From: Hydromonas sp.
GTDB lineage: Bacteria > Pseudomonadota > Gammaproteobacteria > Burkholderiales > Burkholderiaceae
DNA length: 64,000 nucleotides
Assembly: GCA_017495165.1 (NCBI GenBank)
Contig: JAFEII010000003.1
Span: forward strand, 1-64,000
Direction: 5' to 3'
Shown here: positions 51,684-61,031 of the stretch, piece by piece
Layout of the letters: each line of letters opens with the position of its first letter
Position numbering within the stretch: the first letter of the stretch is position 1
The notes under the pieces: generated by a model
What the model was told of the DNA's origin: nothing
Databases searched by the model: none
The model's input: the letters and a program-made list of their open reading frames with translations, nothing else
Translations under genes and position numbers: made by a program

Positions 51684-52757
51684 TTAATCCGCCCGCTCTT
51701 TCGTCAACCGCCTCTTTGCACGCACCGATGAATACAACGAGCCACCAATCAACAGCAAGCCAATCAAACCGGTCACCACTTCATGCACATGATGCAACGC
51801 ACTAAAGAACATCAAAGCGGCCAAAGCCAAAATAGCCCAATGCGCGCCATGTTCTAAATACACATATTCGCCCAACGTATCGCGCTTCACAAAAAATATG
51901 GTCATCGAACGCACCCACTGCGCGCCAACCCCCAAACCCAGCATAATGATAAAGATGTTCTTACTAATCGCAAAAGCGCCAATCACACCATCAAAACTAA
52001 ACGACGCATCGCGCACCTCCAAAAACAGAAAAGTCGAGATTGCCGCAGCCATACCTTTTTTGACCGATTCACCAGCAGCATCCGCAGCATCGCTCCCCAA
52101 CACATCACCCAGACCGCCAATAAAAATATAAATGGTCACACCCAAAACGCCCGCCAACAGCTCCGCAAATTGCTGATCCGCCGGCAATTGAAACACCACA
52201 AACAACGCCACCAGCAACGACACACCCGCAGCAACCATCGACAAACGCCCCAACTCAGACAAACGCCGCTCAAAACCACCCAACCAATGAATATCGCGTT
52301 CATGATCAAACAACCACGTCAACGCCACCATCATCAAAAAAGCACCACCAAACAACATCACTTGGGCATGATGCAAATGCAACTGATGGCTGTATTCATC
52401 AGGACGATTCACCGCCATTTGATACACCGCCACCATATCCAACCCAGTGGTCAACGACACAATCAACAGCGGCAAAATCAAACGCATCCCCACCACGCCA
52501 ATCAAAAAACCAATCGTCAAAAACGCCGTACGAAAAGCCTTGCTCTGTTTTTTAAGCACAATCGCATTCACCACCGCATTATCAAACGAAATCGAAATCT
52601 CAAACAATGACAAAATAAGCGTTGCCCCCACAGCAACCCAACCACCCAAACCCGACTGCTCACCAATAAAATAAGCCCCGACCAGCGCAACAACCGTCAC
52701 CAACCACGCCCCCCAAAACTCCGTCGCCATTGTGCGAACCACCGATTTAATATTCAT
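51684..52757 (-). CDS. DUF475 (TerC-like) integral membrane protein
   Basis: A 357-residue polytopic protein of the DUF475 family, part of the LysE/TerC-like superfamily. About eight to nine helices are visible. The key motif SLFEISISFDNAVVNAIVL (residues about 50-68) has the conserved acidic residue and D-N-A, mirrored later by FLFLEVRDASFSFDGVIGAFAIS, the two inverted-repeat halves with E/D residues that bind metal in TerC relatives. HHAQVMLFGGAFLMMVALTW and FGGxLGDVLGSDA follow. Relatives have been tied to metal homeostasis (manganese, tellurite), but no role is established for this subgroup. Pro-Arg-His tRNAs precede it on the other side. GAGGGG is upstream of the ATG. Confidence 0.85.
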   Translation of the reverse strand: MNIKSVVRTMATEFWGAWLVTVVALVGAYFIGEQSGLGGWVAVGATLILSLFEISISFDNAVVNAIVLKKQSKAFRTAFLTIGFLIGVVGMRLILPLLIVSLTTGLDMVAVYQMAVNRPDEYSHQLHLHHAQVMLFGGAFLMMVALTWLFDHERDIHWLGGFERRLSELGRLSMVAAGVSLLVALFVVFQLPADQQFAELLAGVLGVTIYIFIGGLGDVLGSDAADAAGESVKKGMAAAISTFLFLEVRDASFSFDGVIGAFAISKNIFIIMLGLGVGAQWVRSMTIFFVKRDTLGEYVYLEHGAHWAILALAALMFFSALHHVHEVVTGLIGLLLIGGSLYSSVRAKRRLTKERAD

Positions 52758-52784
52758 GTTTTTACCCCTCTTAAATTAACGAAC

Positions 52785-52812
52785 AAAAAAGGACGTCGAA
52801 ACGTCCTTTTTT
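52785..52812 (-). terminator. Terminator of sucD
   Basis: Perfect arms AAAAAAGGACGT / ACGTCCTTTTTT with a 4-base loop, 20 bases downstream of the sucD stop on the minus strand. Confidence 0.85.
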
Positions 52813-52831
52813 ACCATCATTTCAAAGCATT

Positions 52832-53713
52832 TTAAATCGCCGCTTTAAGCAAACGACCCATTTCAGAAGGATTTTTGGTTACGGTAATCCCGCAATCTGC
52901 CATCACTTCGAGTTTTTCTTTTGCCGTGCCCTTACCGCCTGACACAATCGCGCCCGCGTGTCCCATGCGTTTGCCCTCAGGCGCGGTCACACCAGCAATA
53001 AAGCCAACCACAGGTTTGCTCATATTGTCTTTAACCCACAAAGCGGCTTCTTCTTCATCCGTGCCACCGATTTCACCAATCATCACAACCGCATCAGTGT
53101 CTGGATCTTCGTTAAACATGCGCATGATGTCAATGTGCTTTAAACCATTGACTGGATCGCCACCAATACCGACGGCGGTTGATTGCCCCAACCCCAGCTC
53201 GGTCAATTGCGCCACAGCTTCATAAGTCAACGTGCCTGAGCGGGACACCACGCCAATACGACCTTTGCGGTGGATATGGCCAGGCATAATCCCAATTTTT
53301 AATTCGTCAGGTGTAATCACGCCTGGGCAGTTTGGCCCAAGCAACAAAGTGGTGCGGCCTTCGCGGCGCATGCGGTCACGCACTTCCATCATGTCGCGCA
53401 CGGGAATGCCTTCGGTGATGCAAATCACCAATGCCAAATTCGCTTCAACCGCTTCCCAAATCGCGGCAGCCGCGCCAGCAGGTGGTACATAAATGACCGA
53501 TGCCGTTGCGCCAGTTTGAGCCGCAGCCTCAGCAACCGTACCATAAATAGGCACGCCTTCAAAATCCTCACCTGCTTTTTTAGGATTGACGCCAGCCACA
53601 AATGCGTTTTTGCCGTTGGCATATTCACGACACATGCGCGTGTGAAATTGACCCGTTTTGCCCGTGATACCTTGCGTAATCACGCGGGTGTCTTTGTTGA
53701 TTAAAATACTCAT
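52832..53713 (-). CDS. sucD: Succinyl-CoA synthetase alpha subunit
   Basis: SucD, with SucC, converts succinyl-CoA to succinate with substrate-level phosphorylation in the TCA cycle. It carries the CoA-binding site and the phosphorylated histidine. The 293 residues are of usual length. Features: the N-terminal [33 protein letters not shown] (CoA binding), [35 protein letters not shown], and [29 protein letters not shown], where the histidine of GHAGAI is the phosphorylation site. It lies 134 bases downstream of the sucC fusion on the same strand, with a strong hairpin between, so it may need its own promoter or read-through. AAAGGATATTTCC precedes the ATG. Confidence 0.97.
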   Translation of the reverse strand: MSILINKDTRVITQGITGKTGQFHTRMCREYANGKNAFVAGVNPKKAGEDFEGVPIYGTVAEAAAQTGATASVIYVPPAGAAAAIWEAVEANLALVICITEGIPVRDMMEVRDRMRREGRTTLLLGPNCPGVITPDELKIGIMPGHIHRKGRIGVVSRSGTLTYEAVAQLTELGLGQSTAVGIGGDPVNGLKHIDIMRMFNEDPDTDAVVMIGEIGGTDEEEAALWVKDNMSKPVVGFIAGVTAPEGKRMGHAGAIVSGGKGTAKEKLEVMADCGITVTKNPSEMGRLLKAAI

Positions 53714-53803
53714 GGAAATATCCTTTGGTTATTTTCGAAAAATGTCGGTTCTCATTCAGTCTGACTCAGCCCATTCGGCCTCATTGAGTTCAGCCCAATA
53801 AAT

Positions 53804-53834
53804 AAACGTTGCGCACTTGTGCTGCGCAACGTTT
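53804..53834 (-). terminator. Strong hairpin between the sucC fusion and sucD
   Basis: Perfect 12-base arms AAACGTTGCGCA / TGCGCAACGTTT with a 7-base loop. It starts 14 bases after the sucC fusion stop on the minus strand and is followed by TTTATTTATT on that strand. As an intrinsic terminator it would reduce sucD relative to the fusion. Confidence 0.7.
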
Positions 53835-53847
53835 GACCCAATACAGA

Positions 53848-56346
53848 TTAATTTGCTGCGCTAAATTCAACGCGGCGATTGCGCGCGCGGCCTTCTGCTG
53901 CTGCGTCACTCGCGATTGGTTTGGTGTTGCCATAACCTTTGGCGGTTAAAGCATCGGCTGCAACGCCTTGCTTGACCAAATAATCCACAACCGCTTTTGC
54001 ACGTGCTTCAGACAAAGCGGCGTTTTGAGTTGCATCACCTTGGTTGTCCGTATGACCGCTGACTTCGCCTTTGGTTTTTTTGGCTTTTAAGTCAGCCGCC
54101 AAAGCATTGAGTTCAGTATGCGAGGCGGCAGGAACGACTGCCGAGCCTGTTGCAAAAGCAACATGTAACAATTTAGCGCCTTCAGAAGCCGTTGCACCTT
54201 TAACCATCAAATGATCGGTCAATGCAGCACCTGGCAACAACGCTTTGACTTGTTCCATCATGGCAGTTTTGGCTGCGGCATCCGCCACTTCGCCCATCAC
54301 CATCATATTGTTGCCGTCTGCGCTTAAGGTAACGCCTTTGCCTTTGAACAGGTCAAACAACTGGTTCCAGTCACCTTTAAAACCAATTGCTGATGCGCTC
54401 GCGTCAACGGTTAATTTGTCCGCCACGTTTGCATCGCCAAAGGCTTTTTTGGCCGCAGCCAACATCGCATCTTTGGTTGCCGCATCGGCCACTTTACCGC
54501 TCAACTCATAACGCCCAGCGCTGACCAAGCCCAAAGCCCATGTGCCAAAAGAGGTTTTGCTTTCCACTTTAGGTGCAGGCTGCTCAGATGCGACGGGCGC
54601 AGTTACGGCAGTTGGTGCAGGTTGTACAGCGTCTTTGGCTTTAAAATGATCGACCAAAAAATAACCCGCAGCCGCCAACAAAGGCAACCACCAAAAACGT
54701 TTTAACACCCCAGCCACGCCGCCAGCCGCTTTATCCGCGCCTTTGCCAGCCAAACCAAGTGCCGTTGCACCTGCAGCGACTGCGCCTGCGCCCACAGCAG
54801 CTACGCCGTCGCCGATATTGCCCAATGTTTCAGAAGCCGTATCCACAACAGAGCCGGCCACATCGCCAACCACGCCAACCGCATCCACAACCGCGCCACC
54901 CACGCCGCCAATGACTTTTTCTGCGCCATCAACCACGCCATCATAAGCTGCCGCTGCGCTGTCGCCCAAGCCTGTAATTGCGCCTGCTGCCGAACCAACC
55001 ACGCCGCCAATGCCGTCAACTAATTTTTCTGCGCCATCAATCACCGCATCATAAGCAGTCTCAACAATGGTGCCGTCCAATGCTTTTTCAGCACGGTCAA
55101 TCACCGAATCTGCACCAGCCGCAACTGCCGCCACAGCGCCAGCAGCCGCTGCGCCAACGCCAGCAACCATGCCGCTAATGCCTGTACCACGCGTGGCCGC
55201 AACCACTTGTTCCGCCGCTTCAGCCATGGTGTCAGCAGAAATAATTGGCAAACCTGATTCGGCCAACATTTTTTTGCCCAGCACGTCATTCGTGCCTTTC
55301 ATGCGCACCACCAACGGCACTTGCAATTGAACCTGTTTGGCCGCTGTAATCACGCCTTCTGCAATCACGTCGCAGCGCATAATTCCACCAAAAATATTCA
55401 CCAAAATCGCTTTAAGTTCTGGGTTTTTAAGCATGATTTTAAATGCTTCAGTGACCTTTTCAGCCGTCGCGCCACCGCCCACGTCCAAGAAGTTGGCAGG
55501 CTCACCACCGTACAACTTAATGGTGTCCATGGTTGCCATCGCCAAACCAGCGCCATTGACCAAACAGCCGATATTGCCATCAAGCGAAATGTAAGCCAAG
55601 TCAAATTTAGACGCTTCGATTTCAGCGGGATCTTCTTCGTCCAAATCGCGCATTTCCACCAATTCTGGGTGGCGGTACAACGCATTGGCGTCAAAATCCA
55701 TTTTGGCGTCCAGCGCCACAATGCTGCCATTACCGGTCAACACCAGCGGGTTGATTTCAGCCAAGGCGGCATCAGTTTCCCAAAACGCTTTATACAGGCC
55801 TTGCAACGCAACGCGAGCGCCTTCAATCGACGCTTCAGGCACGCCAATTTTGCGCATCAATTCATCGCATTGCGCAGCCGACAAACCTTCAGACGGCGCA
55901 ATAAATAATTTGTGAATCAATTCAGGGGTTTTTTCTGCCACTTCTTCAATATCCATACCGCCTTCAGACGACGCCATGATGCAGATTTTTTGCGTACCAC
56001 GGTCAACAACCATACCAAGGTAATATTCTTTTTTGATGTCCGCGCCTTCTTCAATCAGCAAACGGCGTACTTTTTGCCCCACAGGGCCAGTTTGGTGTGT
56101 GACCAATTGCATGCCCAAAATGTCAGTGGCAAACTGGGTCAACTCTTCCATAGATTTGGCCACTTTAACGCCGCCGCCTTTACCGCGACCACCTGCGTGA
56201 ATTTGTGCCTTAACGACCCAAACCGAGCCACCCAAAGCTTGGGCAGCTTGAACCGCTTCAGCCACAGAGAATGCAGGAATCGCACGGGGAACGGGCACGC
56301 CGTATTTTTTAAGAATTTCTTTACCTTGATACTCATGAATTTTCAT
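53848..56346 (-). CDS. sucC: Succinyl-CoA synthetase beta subunit fused to a membrane-anchored BON/OmpA-like module
   Basis: An 832-residue protein in one uninterrupted frame. Residues 1-386 are a complete SucC: ATP-grasp domain ([49 protein letters not shown]) and CoA-ligase domain ([34 protein letters not shown]), ending VVAATRG at the canonical SucC length. Residues 387-545 are Gly/Ala/Val/Asp-rich with repeats ([26 protein letters not shown]). A membrane segment follows ([20 protein letters not shown], about 548-567), basic on the SucC side. Residues about 600-717 hold two BON-like repeats and 725-832 an OmpA-type peptidoglycan-binding domain with GHTDNQG and [13 protein letters not shown]. 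Expected topology: enzyme in cytoplasm, OmpA domain in periplasm. Start at 56346 by AAAGGTG and family N-terminus. Transcription toward sucD crosses a hairpin. Confidence 0.9.
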   Translation of the reverse strand: MKIHEYQGKEILKKYGVPVPRAIPAFSVAEAVQAAQALGGSVWVVKAQIHAGGRGKGGGVKVAKSMEELTQFATDILGMQLVTHQTGPVGQKVRRLLIEEGADIKKEYYLGMVVDRGTQKICIMASSEGGMDIEEVAEKTPELIHKLFIAPSEGLSAAQCDELMRKIGVPEASIEGARVALQGLYKAFWETDAALAEINPLVLTGNGSIVALDAKMDFDANALYRHPELVEMRDLDEEDPAEIEASKFDLAYISLDGNIGCLVNGAGLAMATMDTIKLYGGEPANFLDVGGGATAEKVTEAFKIMLKNPELKAILVNIFGGIMRCDVIAEGVITAAKQVQLQVPLVVRMKGTNDVLGKKMLAESGLPIISADTMAEAAEQVVAATRGTGISGMVAGVGAAAAGAVAAVAAGADSVIDRAEKALDGTIVETAYDAVIDGAEKLVDGIGGVVGSAAGAITGLGDSAAAAYDGVVDGAEKVIGGVGGAVVDAVGVVGDVAGSVVDTASETLGNIGDGVAAVGAGAVAAGATALGLAGKGADKAAGGVAGVLKRFWWLPLLAAAGYFLVDHFKAKDAVQPAPTAVTAPVASEQPAPKVESKTSFGTWALGLVSAGRYELSGKVADAATKDAMLAAAKKAFGDANVADKLTVDASASAIGFKGDWNQLFDLFKGKGVTLSADGNNMMVMGEVADAAAKTAMMEQVKALLPGAALTDHLMVKGATASEGAKLLHVAFATGSAVVPAASHTELNALAADLKAKKTKGEVSGHTDNQGDATQNAALSEARAKAVVDYLVKQGVAADALTAKGYGNTKPIASDAAAEGRARNRRVEFSAAN

Positions 56347-56529
56347 GGAACACACCTTTGATAAATGTTAGCTGCAAAGCAACAAACGATAGTTAAACAT
56401 CAATTTTTATACAAAAAAACTGCGCTATTTTACAACAAGGTTGCACAAATAAAAGCCTTTTTGAGTATTTTTTTAACACACATCCAGCGTACAATTAGCC
56501 CCCGCCATTTCACTTCCCCAAAAACCGCC

Positions 56530-57609
56530 ATGGAATTTTTATTTTTCAAAACCCACCCAACCGGCACCAAAATCATCGACACCGCCCAAAATGCCGATTT
56601 TACTTGGGCAGACCTCACCCGCGAAGCCATTGAACTGGCGCCAAACACCTGGCAAACTGATATAGAACGCATCACGCGTTGCGCCATTGACGAGCACCAC
56701 ATCGCCGACATCCTCAACCCACAGCACCCCTCTTTTTTTGAGCAAACCAACGACTACGACATCCTTATATTTAGAAAATTACGCGCCCCAAAGCCGTCAT
56801 CTCGACCCAACCCAGCCGCCACATTCAAGCTCCAAACCGCGCCAGCCACCTTCATTTTGACCGACCACGCCCTCATCACCATTCGTGACGCCAGCAGCCC
56901 CACGTTTTCAGTCATGCGCCAGCGCATGAGCGCCCAAGCCAATCAGCCCAAAAGCCGCCTCCCCAATTCACCGCTTGACTTATGCCTGCGCATGCTCAAC
57001 ACCATGATTGACAAATATTTAGAACTGCGCACGCCCATGACCCGCCAAATCGAACACTGGCAAGCCGAACTCCTGCAAGGCAGCCACCGTTTTAATCAAT
57101 GGCAACAACTGCTCAACGAAAATTTGGGATTACAAAAATTAGAAAGTCTGTGCGAAGAGCAAGGCGATGCGCTCCAAGAACTCAAAGACAGCTACCTAGA
57201 CCAACAAAACACCAGCCACAAAAACGCCACGCGCCGCGACTTGATCCTCATCCGCATCAACGACTTGCTCGAACACGTCGAACGCGTCCAAAACCACGCC
57301 TCGCGCCTAGAACTCGCCCTAAAATCCGCGGTCGATCTGCACTTTTCAGCCACCGCCAATCAAACCAACGAAACCATGCGTTTCCTTGCCATTTTGACCG
57401 CGATTTTTGCGCCGCTCACTTTATTAACCGGCATTTATGGCATGAATTTTGACGTCATCCCTGGACTACACAACCCGCACGGCTTTTGGTGGATGCTCGG
57501 CGGCATGACCGCCACCACCGCAGGACTTTTGTATTATTTCCGCCGCAGAAGCTTGGTCGGACGCGGCCAGCGCAGCGTCACGCAATTGTTGTCAGAAAAA
57601 GGTTTGTAA
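56530..57609 (+). CDS. corA: CorA family magnesium/divalent cation transporter
   Basis: A 359-residue CorA-type channel. The cytoplasmic N-terminal domain (about 1-270) includes long helices (ELRTPMTRQIEHWQAELLQG and QEQGDALQELKDSYLDQQN). Near the C-terminus are two membrane helices; the first ends in the gating motif GMN within LTLLTGIYGMNFDVIPGL, which lines the pore. The loop after GMN (FDVIPGLHNPHG) differs from the MPEL loop of the best-known members, which may affect selectivity. I start at 56530 (MEFLFFKTHP). A longer frame from 56365 crosses AT-rich sequence and has no family match. The site upstream is weak. It is divergent from the sucC fusion. Confidence 0.9.
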   Translation: MEFLFFKTHPTGTKIIDTAQNADFTWADLTREAIELAPNTWQTDIERITRCAIDEHHIADILNPQHPSFFEQTNDYDILIFRKLRAPKPSSRPNPAATFKLQTAPATFILTDHALITIRDASSPTFSVMRQRMSAQANQPKSRLPNSPLDLCLRMLNTMIDKYLELRTPMTRQIEHWQAELLQGSHRFNQWQQLLNENLGLQKLESLCEEQGDALQELKDSYLDQQNTSHKNATRRDLILIRINDLLEHVERVQNHASRLELALKSAVDLHFSATANQTNETMRFLAILTAIFAPLTLLTGIYGMNFDVIPGLHNPHGFWWMLGGMTATTAGLLYYFRRRSLVGRGQRSVTQLLSEKGL

Positions 57610-57688
57610 CGAATCAAAGCTCAAATCATGGCGTCGTTATAATGACCGCGCATCATCAAAGGTGGATTCAGCGCCCCTCCATGTCACC

Positions 57689-58660
57689 TCAACGCGCCAC
57701 CCCAAACCACAAACACGCCGCATCATTGAGCGCCAGCACCTTACTGTCAGACAAATGGCGCCGCCATGCGCGTGCGCCCGCCTCGCCATGAAACAAGCCC
57801 AGCCAATGTTTGGTCATGACCCGCAATGGCACACCCAGCGCCATTTGCGCGCGCGCGTAGGCCTCTAACTGGGTTAAAATTTCAATCCGCGTTAACGGGG
57901 TTTGTGGGTCGCCATACACCGCGCCGTCAATCTGCGCCAGCCAATATGGGTCATGGTACGCGTGCCGCCCAACCATCACGCCATCCACGTGCGTGAGCTG
58001 CTCGGTCACCGCGTCCATCGTGGCAACTCCGCCATTGACGATGATTTCCAGCTCAGGAAAATCACGCTTGAGCGCGTGCACCACGTCATAGCGCAGCGGC
58101 GGAATGTCGCGGTTTTCTTTGGGGCTCAAGCCTTTAAGCCACGCATTGCGCGCATGGACAATAAACGTACTGCAACCGGCTTGCGCCACCGCGCCCACAA
58201 AATCACGCACAAAATCATACGACTCGTTTTTGTCCAAGCCAATCCGATGCTTGACCGTGACATCAATCTCACACGCGTCGCGCATGGCTTTGACCGCGTC
58301 CGCCACAGTCTGCGGCTCGGCCATCAAACACGCGCCAAATGCGCCGCTTTGCACGCGCTCTGACGGGCAGCCGCAGTTGAGATTGACTTCGTCATAACCC
58401 CAATCTTGAGCGATTTTGGCGCACTGCGCGAGCAAATGCGCGCCCGAACCACCGAGCTGCAACGCAAGTGGATGCTCACTTGCATCAAAATCCAAATGCC
58501 GCGCCTTATCACCGCGCAAAATCGCGTGCACGTTAATCATTTCCGTGTACAGCAAGGCATTGCGACTAAGCAAGCGATGAAAAAACCGACAATGTTTGTC
58601 CGTCCAATCAAGCATGGGCGCAACACTGAACCTGCGATTTACCTTTGATTTGTCTAACAT
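57689..58660 (-). CDS. dusA: tRNA-dihydrouridine synthase A
   Basis: DusA reduces uridines at positions 20 and 20a in tRNA D-loops using FMN and NADPH. The 323 residues show the family N-terminus FSVAPMLDWTDKHCRFFHR, YTEMINVHAI, the active-site region NLNCGCPSERVQSGAFGACLM with the catalytic cysteine, VKHRIGLD and VNGGVAT, and the C-terminal LGLFHGEAGARAWRRHLS of the DusA group. The start at 58660 has GGTGGTTGAG upstream and fits the family; the longer frame to 58786 does not. dusB is 0.9 kb away on the other strand, so both paralogs are here. Confidence 0.95.
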   Translation of the reverse strand: MLDKSKVNRRFSVAPMLDWTDKHCRFFHRLLSRNALLYTEMINVHAILRGDKARHLDFDASEHPLALQLGGSGAHLLAQCAKIAQDWGYDEVNLNCGCPSERVQSGAFGACLMAEPQTVADAVKAMRDACEIDVTVKHRIGLDKNESYDFVRDFVGAVAQAGCSTFIVHARNAWLKGLSPKENRDIPPLRYDVVHALKRDFPELEIIVNGGVATMDAVTEQLTHVDGVMVGRHAYHDPYWLAQIDGAVYGDPQTPLTRIEILTQLEAYARAQMALGVPLRVMTKHWLGLFHGEAGARAWRRHLSDSKVLALNDAACLWFGVAR

Positions 58661-58742
58661 ACTCAACCACCAACCCATTAAAAAAATCGCCCAATGTTGA
58701 GCGACTTCATGATTAAAATTTACAAAATTGACGTATTTGCGC

Positions 58743-59180
58743 TTAACGGCGCTTGGTTTTGACTTGGCAAGTGGCGCACAAGCCATACAAACTCATGGCG
58801 CGTTCGTGCAGCACATAGCCATACTTTTCGGCGATTTCGGTTTGACGCTCATAAATTTGAGGGTCCGTGAACTCCTCAACTTGGCCGCAATTGACGCACA
58901 ACAAATGGTCGTGCGGCTCGCCTTCATTGAGCTCATACAACGCTTTGCCCGACTCAAAATTGCGCCGCACCAAAATACCTGCTTGCTCAAACTGCGTCAA
59001 CACACGGTAAACGGTGGCCAAGCCAATGTCCATTTGCTCGCCCAACAGTATTTTGTACACGTCATCCGCGCTCAAATGACGCTCCGCGCCTGGCAGGTTT
59101 TTTTGAAACAATTCTAAAATTTTAAGCCGTGGCAACGTGACTTTAAGGCCACTGCTTTTTAGCTCGTTGGTTTGATTCAT
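58743..59180 (-). CDS. fur: Ferric uptake regulator Fur
   Basis: Fur represses iron-uptake genes when bound to ferrous iron. The 145 residues hold an N-terminal winged-helix domain ([63 protein letters not shown]) and a C-terminal metal-binding dimerisation domain: [17 protein letters not shown] (the HDHxxC motif with zinc or iron ligands) and [10 protein letters not shown]. Start at 59180 with GGGAGC upstream; the longer frame to 59309 is unlikely. Just upstream an extended -10 TGATACAAT (59291-59299, minus strand) is a promoter candidate. In many betaproteobacteria bamE lies divergent from fur; it is not seen here. Confidence 0.95.
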   Translation of the reverse strand: MNQTNELKSSGLKVTLPRLKILELFQKNLPGAERHLSADDVYKILLGEQMDIGLATVYRVLTQFEQAGILVRRNFESGKALYELNEGEPHDHLLCVNCGQVEEFTDPQIYERQTEIAEKYGYVLHERAMSLYGLCATCQVKTKRR

Positions 59181-59581
59181 GTGTGCTCCCAAAAAATAGC
59201 AGCGCTTTTGAGCCCCGTCTTTGTGGGTTAATTGACCACCACATCGACTCACGGCACGCTGCAGACCACTGCTCTCAATATATGGCGGCCATTGTATCAT
59301 TTTAGTCATTTTTGAGTTTGGCCTTTCAGTCGCTTTTTACCCGATGGTTTCCCGGTGATTACCCAAAGCATTCATGCCGCAAACCCCACACAAAATAAGC
59401 AAATCCACTTTGCGTGCGCCCTGCCAAGTAAGGAGCGCCGCCCAATATTTGCACCGCCCGAACCACGCGCCAAATAAGTACTTAAAGGCTTGAAAAACAC
59501 CTGCACAGGCGCAATCGGTTTTGATACAATGCGCCCTCAATTTGCCGTGCAGCTGCGGCGCGAACCCTTTTGGCAGACTTC
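59181..59581. promoter_or_regulatory. Divergent fur / dusB intergenic region with two extended -10 elements
   Basis: No gene is seen in these 401 bases. The minus strand has TGATACAAT at 59291-59299 toward fur, and the plus strand has the same TGATACAAT at 59522-59530 toward dusB; both fit an extended -10 (TG plus one base plus TACAAT). Good -35 elements are lacking in both. I could not identify a Fur box with confidence. Confidence 0.5.
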
Positions 59582-60577
59582 ATGCGCATCGGTCCTCACG
59601 AATTACCCAACCATTTATTTGTCGCGCCGATGGCTGGCGTGACAGACCGACCGTTTCGCCAACTGTGTAAAACATTGGGCGCAGGCTACGCAGTATCCGA
59701 AATGGCGGCGTCCAATCCGCAATTATGGGACACCGACAAAAGCACGCGCCGCCTGAACCATGACGGTGAAATTGCGCCAATCGCGGTTCAGATTGCAGGC
59801 TCAGACCCCGCCATGTTGGCGCATGCCGCACAGTTTAATGTGGACAAAGGCGCTCAAATTATTGACATCAATATGGGCTGCCCAGCCAAAAAGGTGTGCA
59901 ATGTGGCGGCGGGTTCGGCGTTGTTGCGCGACGAATCATTGGTGGCCGCGATTGTGCAAGCGGTGGTGAACGCAGTGGATGTGCCAGTCACGCTCAAGTT
60001 TCGCACGGGCTGGGACGCCAATCACATCAACGCACTGCACATTGCGCATATTGCGCAAGATGCAGGGATTCAAATGCTCACCTTGCATGGTCGCACCCGC
60101 GCTGATGGCTACAAAGGCGCGGCAGAATACGAGACCATTCGTGCGGTCAAAGCGGCGGTGCAAATCCCCGTGGTGGCCAATGGCGACATCACCAGCCCCG
60201 AAAAAGCACGCGACGTATTGGCATACACGCAGGCAGATGCGATTATGATTGGCCGCGCTGCCCAAGGCCGCCCTTGGATTTTTCGTGAAATTGCGGCGTT
60301 TTTAGAGACAGGCACGCACATCAATCCACCCACGGTGCATGAAGCCAAAGCGGTATTGTTGGATCATTTGACCCATCATTACGCGTTTTATGGTGAGCGC
60401 ACGGGATTGCTAACGGCGCGCAAGCACATTGGCTGGTACGTGATTGGCCTACAAGGCGGCGAGGCGTTCCGCCAACGCATGAATGCGCAAACTGACTTAA
60501 AAAGCCAGTACAACGCCGTGGCGGATTTTTTTGATGAACTTGCGAGCGAGCACGTTTTTTTACCTTATATTCTTTAA
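59582..60577 (+). CDS. dusB: tRNA-dihydrouridine synthase B
   Basis: DusB reduces U17 in tRNA. The 331 residues show the N-terminal MRIGPHELPNHLFVAPMAGVTDRPFRQL, EMAASNPQLW, the catalytic cysteine region INMGCPAKKVCNVAAGSALL, VTLKFRTGWD, LTLHGRTRADGYKGAAEYETIRAVK, VVANGDI, and IGRAAQGRPWIFREI. Start at 59582; a TTG four codons earlier is possible. fis follows 18 bases after the stop: dusB-fis is a conserved operon, and in E. coli dusB translation boosts Fis output. Confidence 0.96.
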   Translation: MRIGPHELPNHLFVAPMAGVTDRPFRQLCKTLGAGYAVSEMAASNPQLWDTDKSTRRLNHDGEIAPIAVQIAGSDPAMLAHAAQFNVDKGAQIIDINMGCPAKKVCNVAAGSALLRDESLVAAIVQAVVNAVDVPVTLKFRTGWDANHINALHIAHIAQDAGIQMLTLHGRTRADGYKGAAEYETIRAVKAAVQIPVVANGDITSPEKARDVLAYTQADAIMIGRAAQGRPWIFREIAAFLETGTHINPPTVHEAKAVLLDHLTHHYAFYGERTGLLTARKHIGWYVIGLQGGEAFRQRMNAQTDLKSQYNAVADFFDELASEHVFLPYIL

Positions 60578-60595
60578 TTTTTTTGAAAAAATCAC

Positions 60596-60880
60596 ATGAA
60601 CAGCAGCACTTTTCAACTCGTTGACGAACCCACCCATGACGACATGGTTGGCATTCCAGAATGCATCCAGCACCACTTTAGCGTGTATTTAAATGCGCTT
60701 GAAGGCGCCCAAGGCGTTGCACCGCATGACTTATACGCCATGCTATTAACCTCATGCGAAAAACCGCTGCTTGAACTGGTGATGGACAAAGCACGCGGCA
60801 ACCAAAGCGTTGCCAGCGAATGGCTGGGCATGAACCGCGCCACGCTACGCAAAAAACTCGTGCAATACGGGATGCTGTAA
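60596..60880 (+). CDS. fis: Fis family nucleoid-associated DNA-binding protein
   Basis: Fis bends DNA and regulates rRNA and many other promoters. The 94 residues are of normal Fis size. The C-terminal helix-turn-helix VASEWLGMNRATLRKKLVQYGML matches the Fis consensus (G-x-N-R-x-T-L-R-K-K-L). The preceding dimerisation helices are in LYAMLLTSCEKPLLELVMDKARGNQS. The N-terminal 20 residues (with DEPTHDD, acidic) differ from the E. coli beta-hairpin arm, which needs Val/Lys residues for Hin stimulation, as is usual for betaproteobacterial Fis. Co-transcribed with dusB; a terminator follows. Confidence 0.95.
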   Translation: MNSSTFQLVDEPTHDDMVGIPECIQHHFSVYLNALEGAQGVAPHDLYAMLLTSCEKPLLELVMDKARGNQSVASEWLGMNRATLRKKLVQYGML

Positions 60881-60891
60881 AAACACACAAC

Positions 60892-60922
60892 AAAATGAAT
60901 GGCTTTGCCCATTCATTTTTGT
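60892..60922 (+). terminator. Terminator of dusB-fis
   Basis: AAAATGAATGG / CCATTCATTTT hairpin with a short loop followed by T-rich sequence, 12 bases after fis. Confidence 0.8.
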
Positions 60923-61031
60923 TTGGTGAACGGTATTTCTGATTTTTTCAAATTTCAATTTCAGTTTTTATGTTGCGTTTCAATTTTTATGTCGTTTTGG
61001 TTTTCCCCTCAATTTCACACTTAGGACACCC

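Noticed and set aside
52170-52610. 146-codon His/Gln/Arg-rich plus frame opposite the DUF475 gene.
   Set aside because: Low-complexity antisense shadow of membrane helices.
55021-55190. A separate ompA-like gene starting at an internal ATG within the sucC fusion (GISGMVAG).
   Set aside because: No good ribosome site precedes it and the frame is continuous from sucC; kept as an alternative in the fusion finding rather than as a separate gene.
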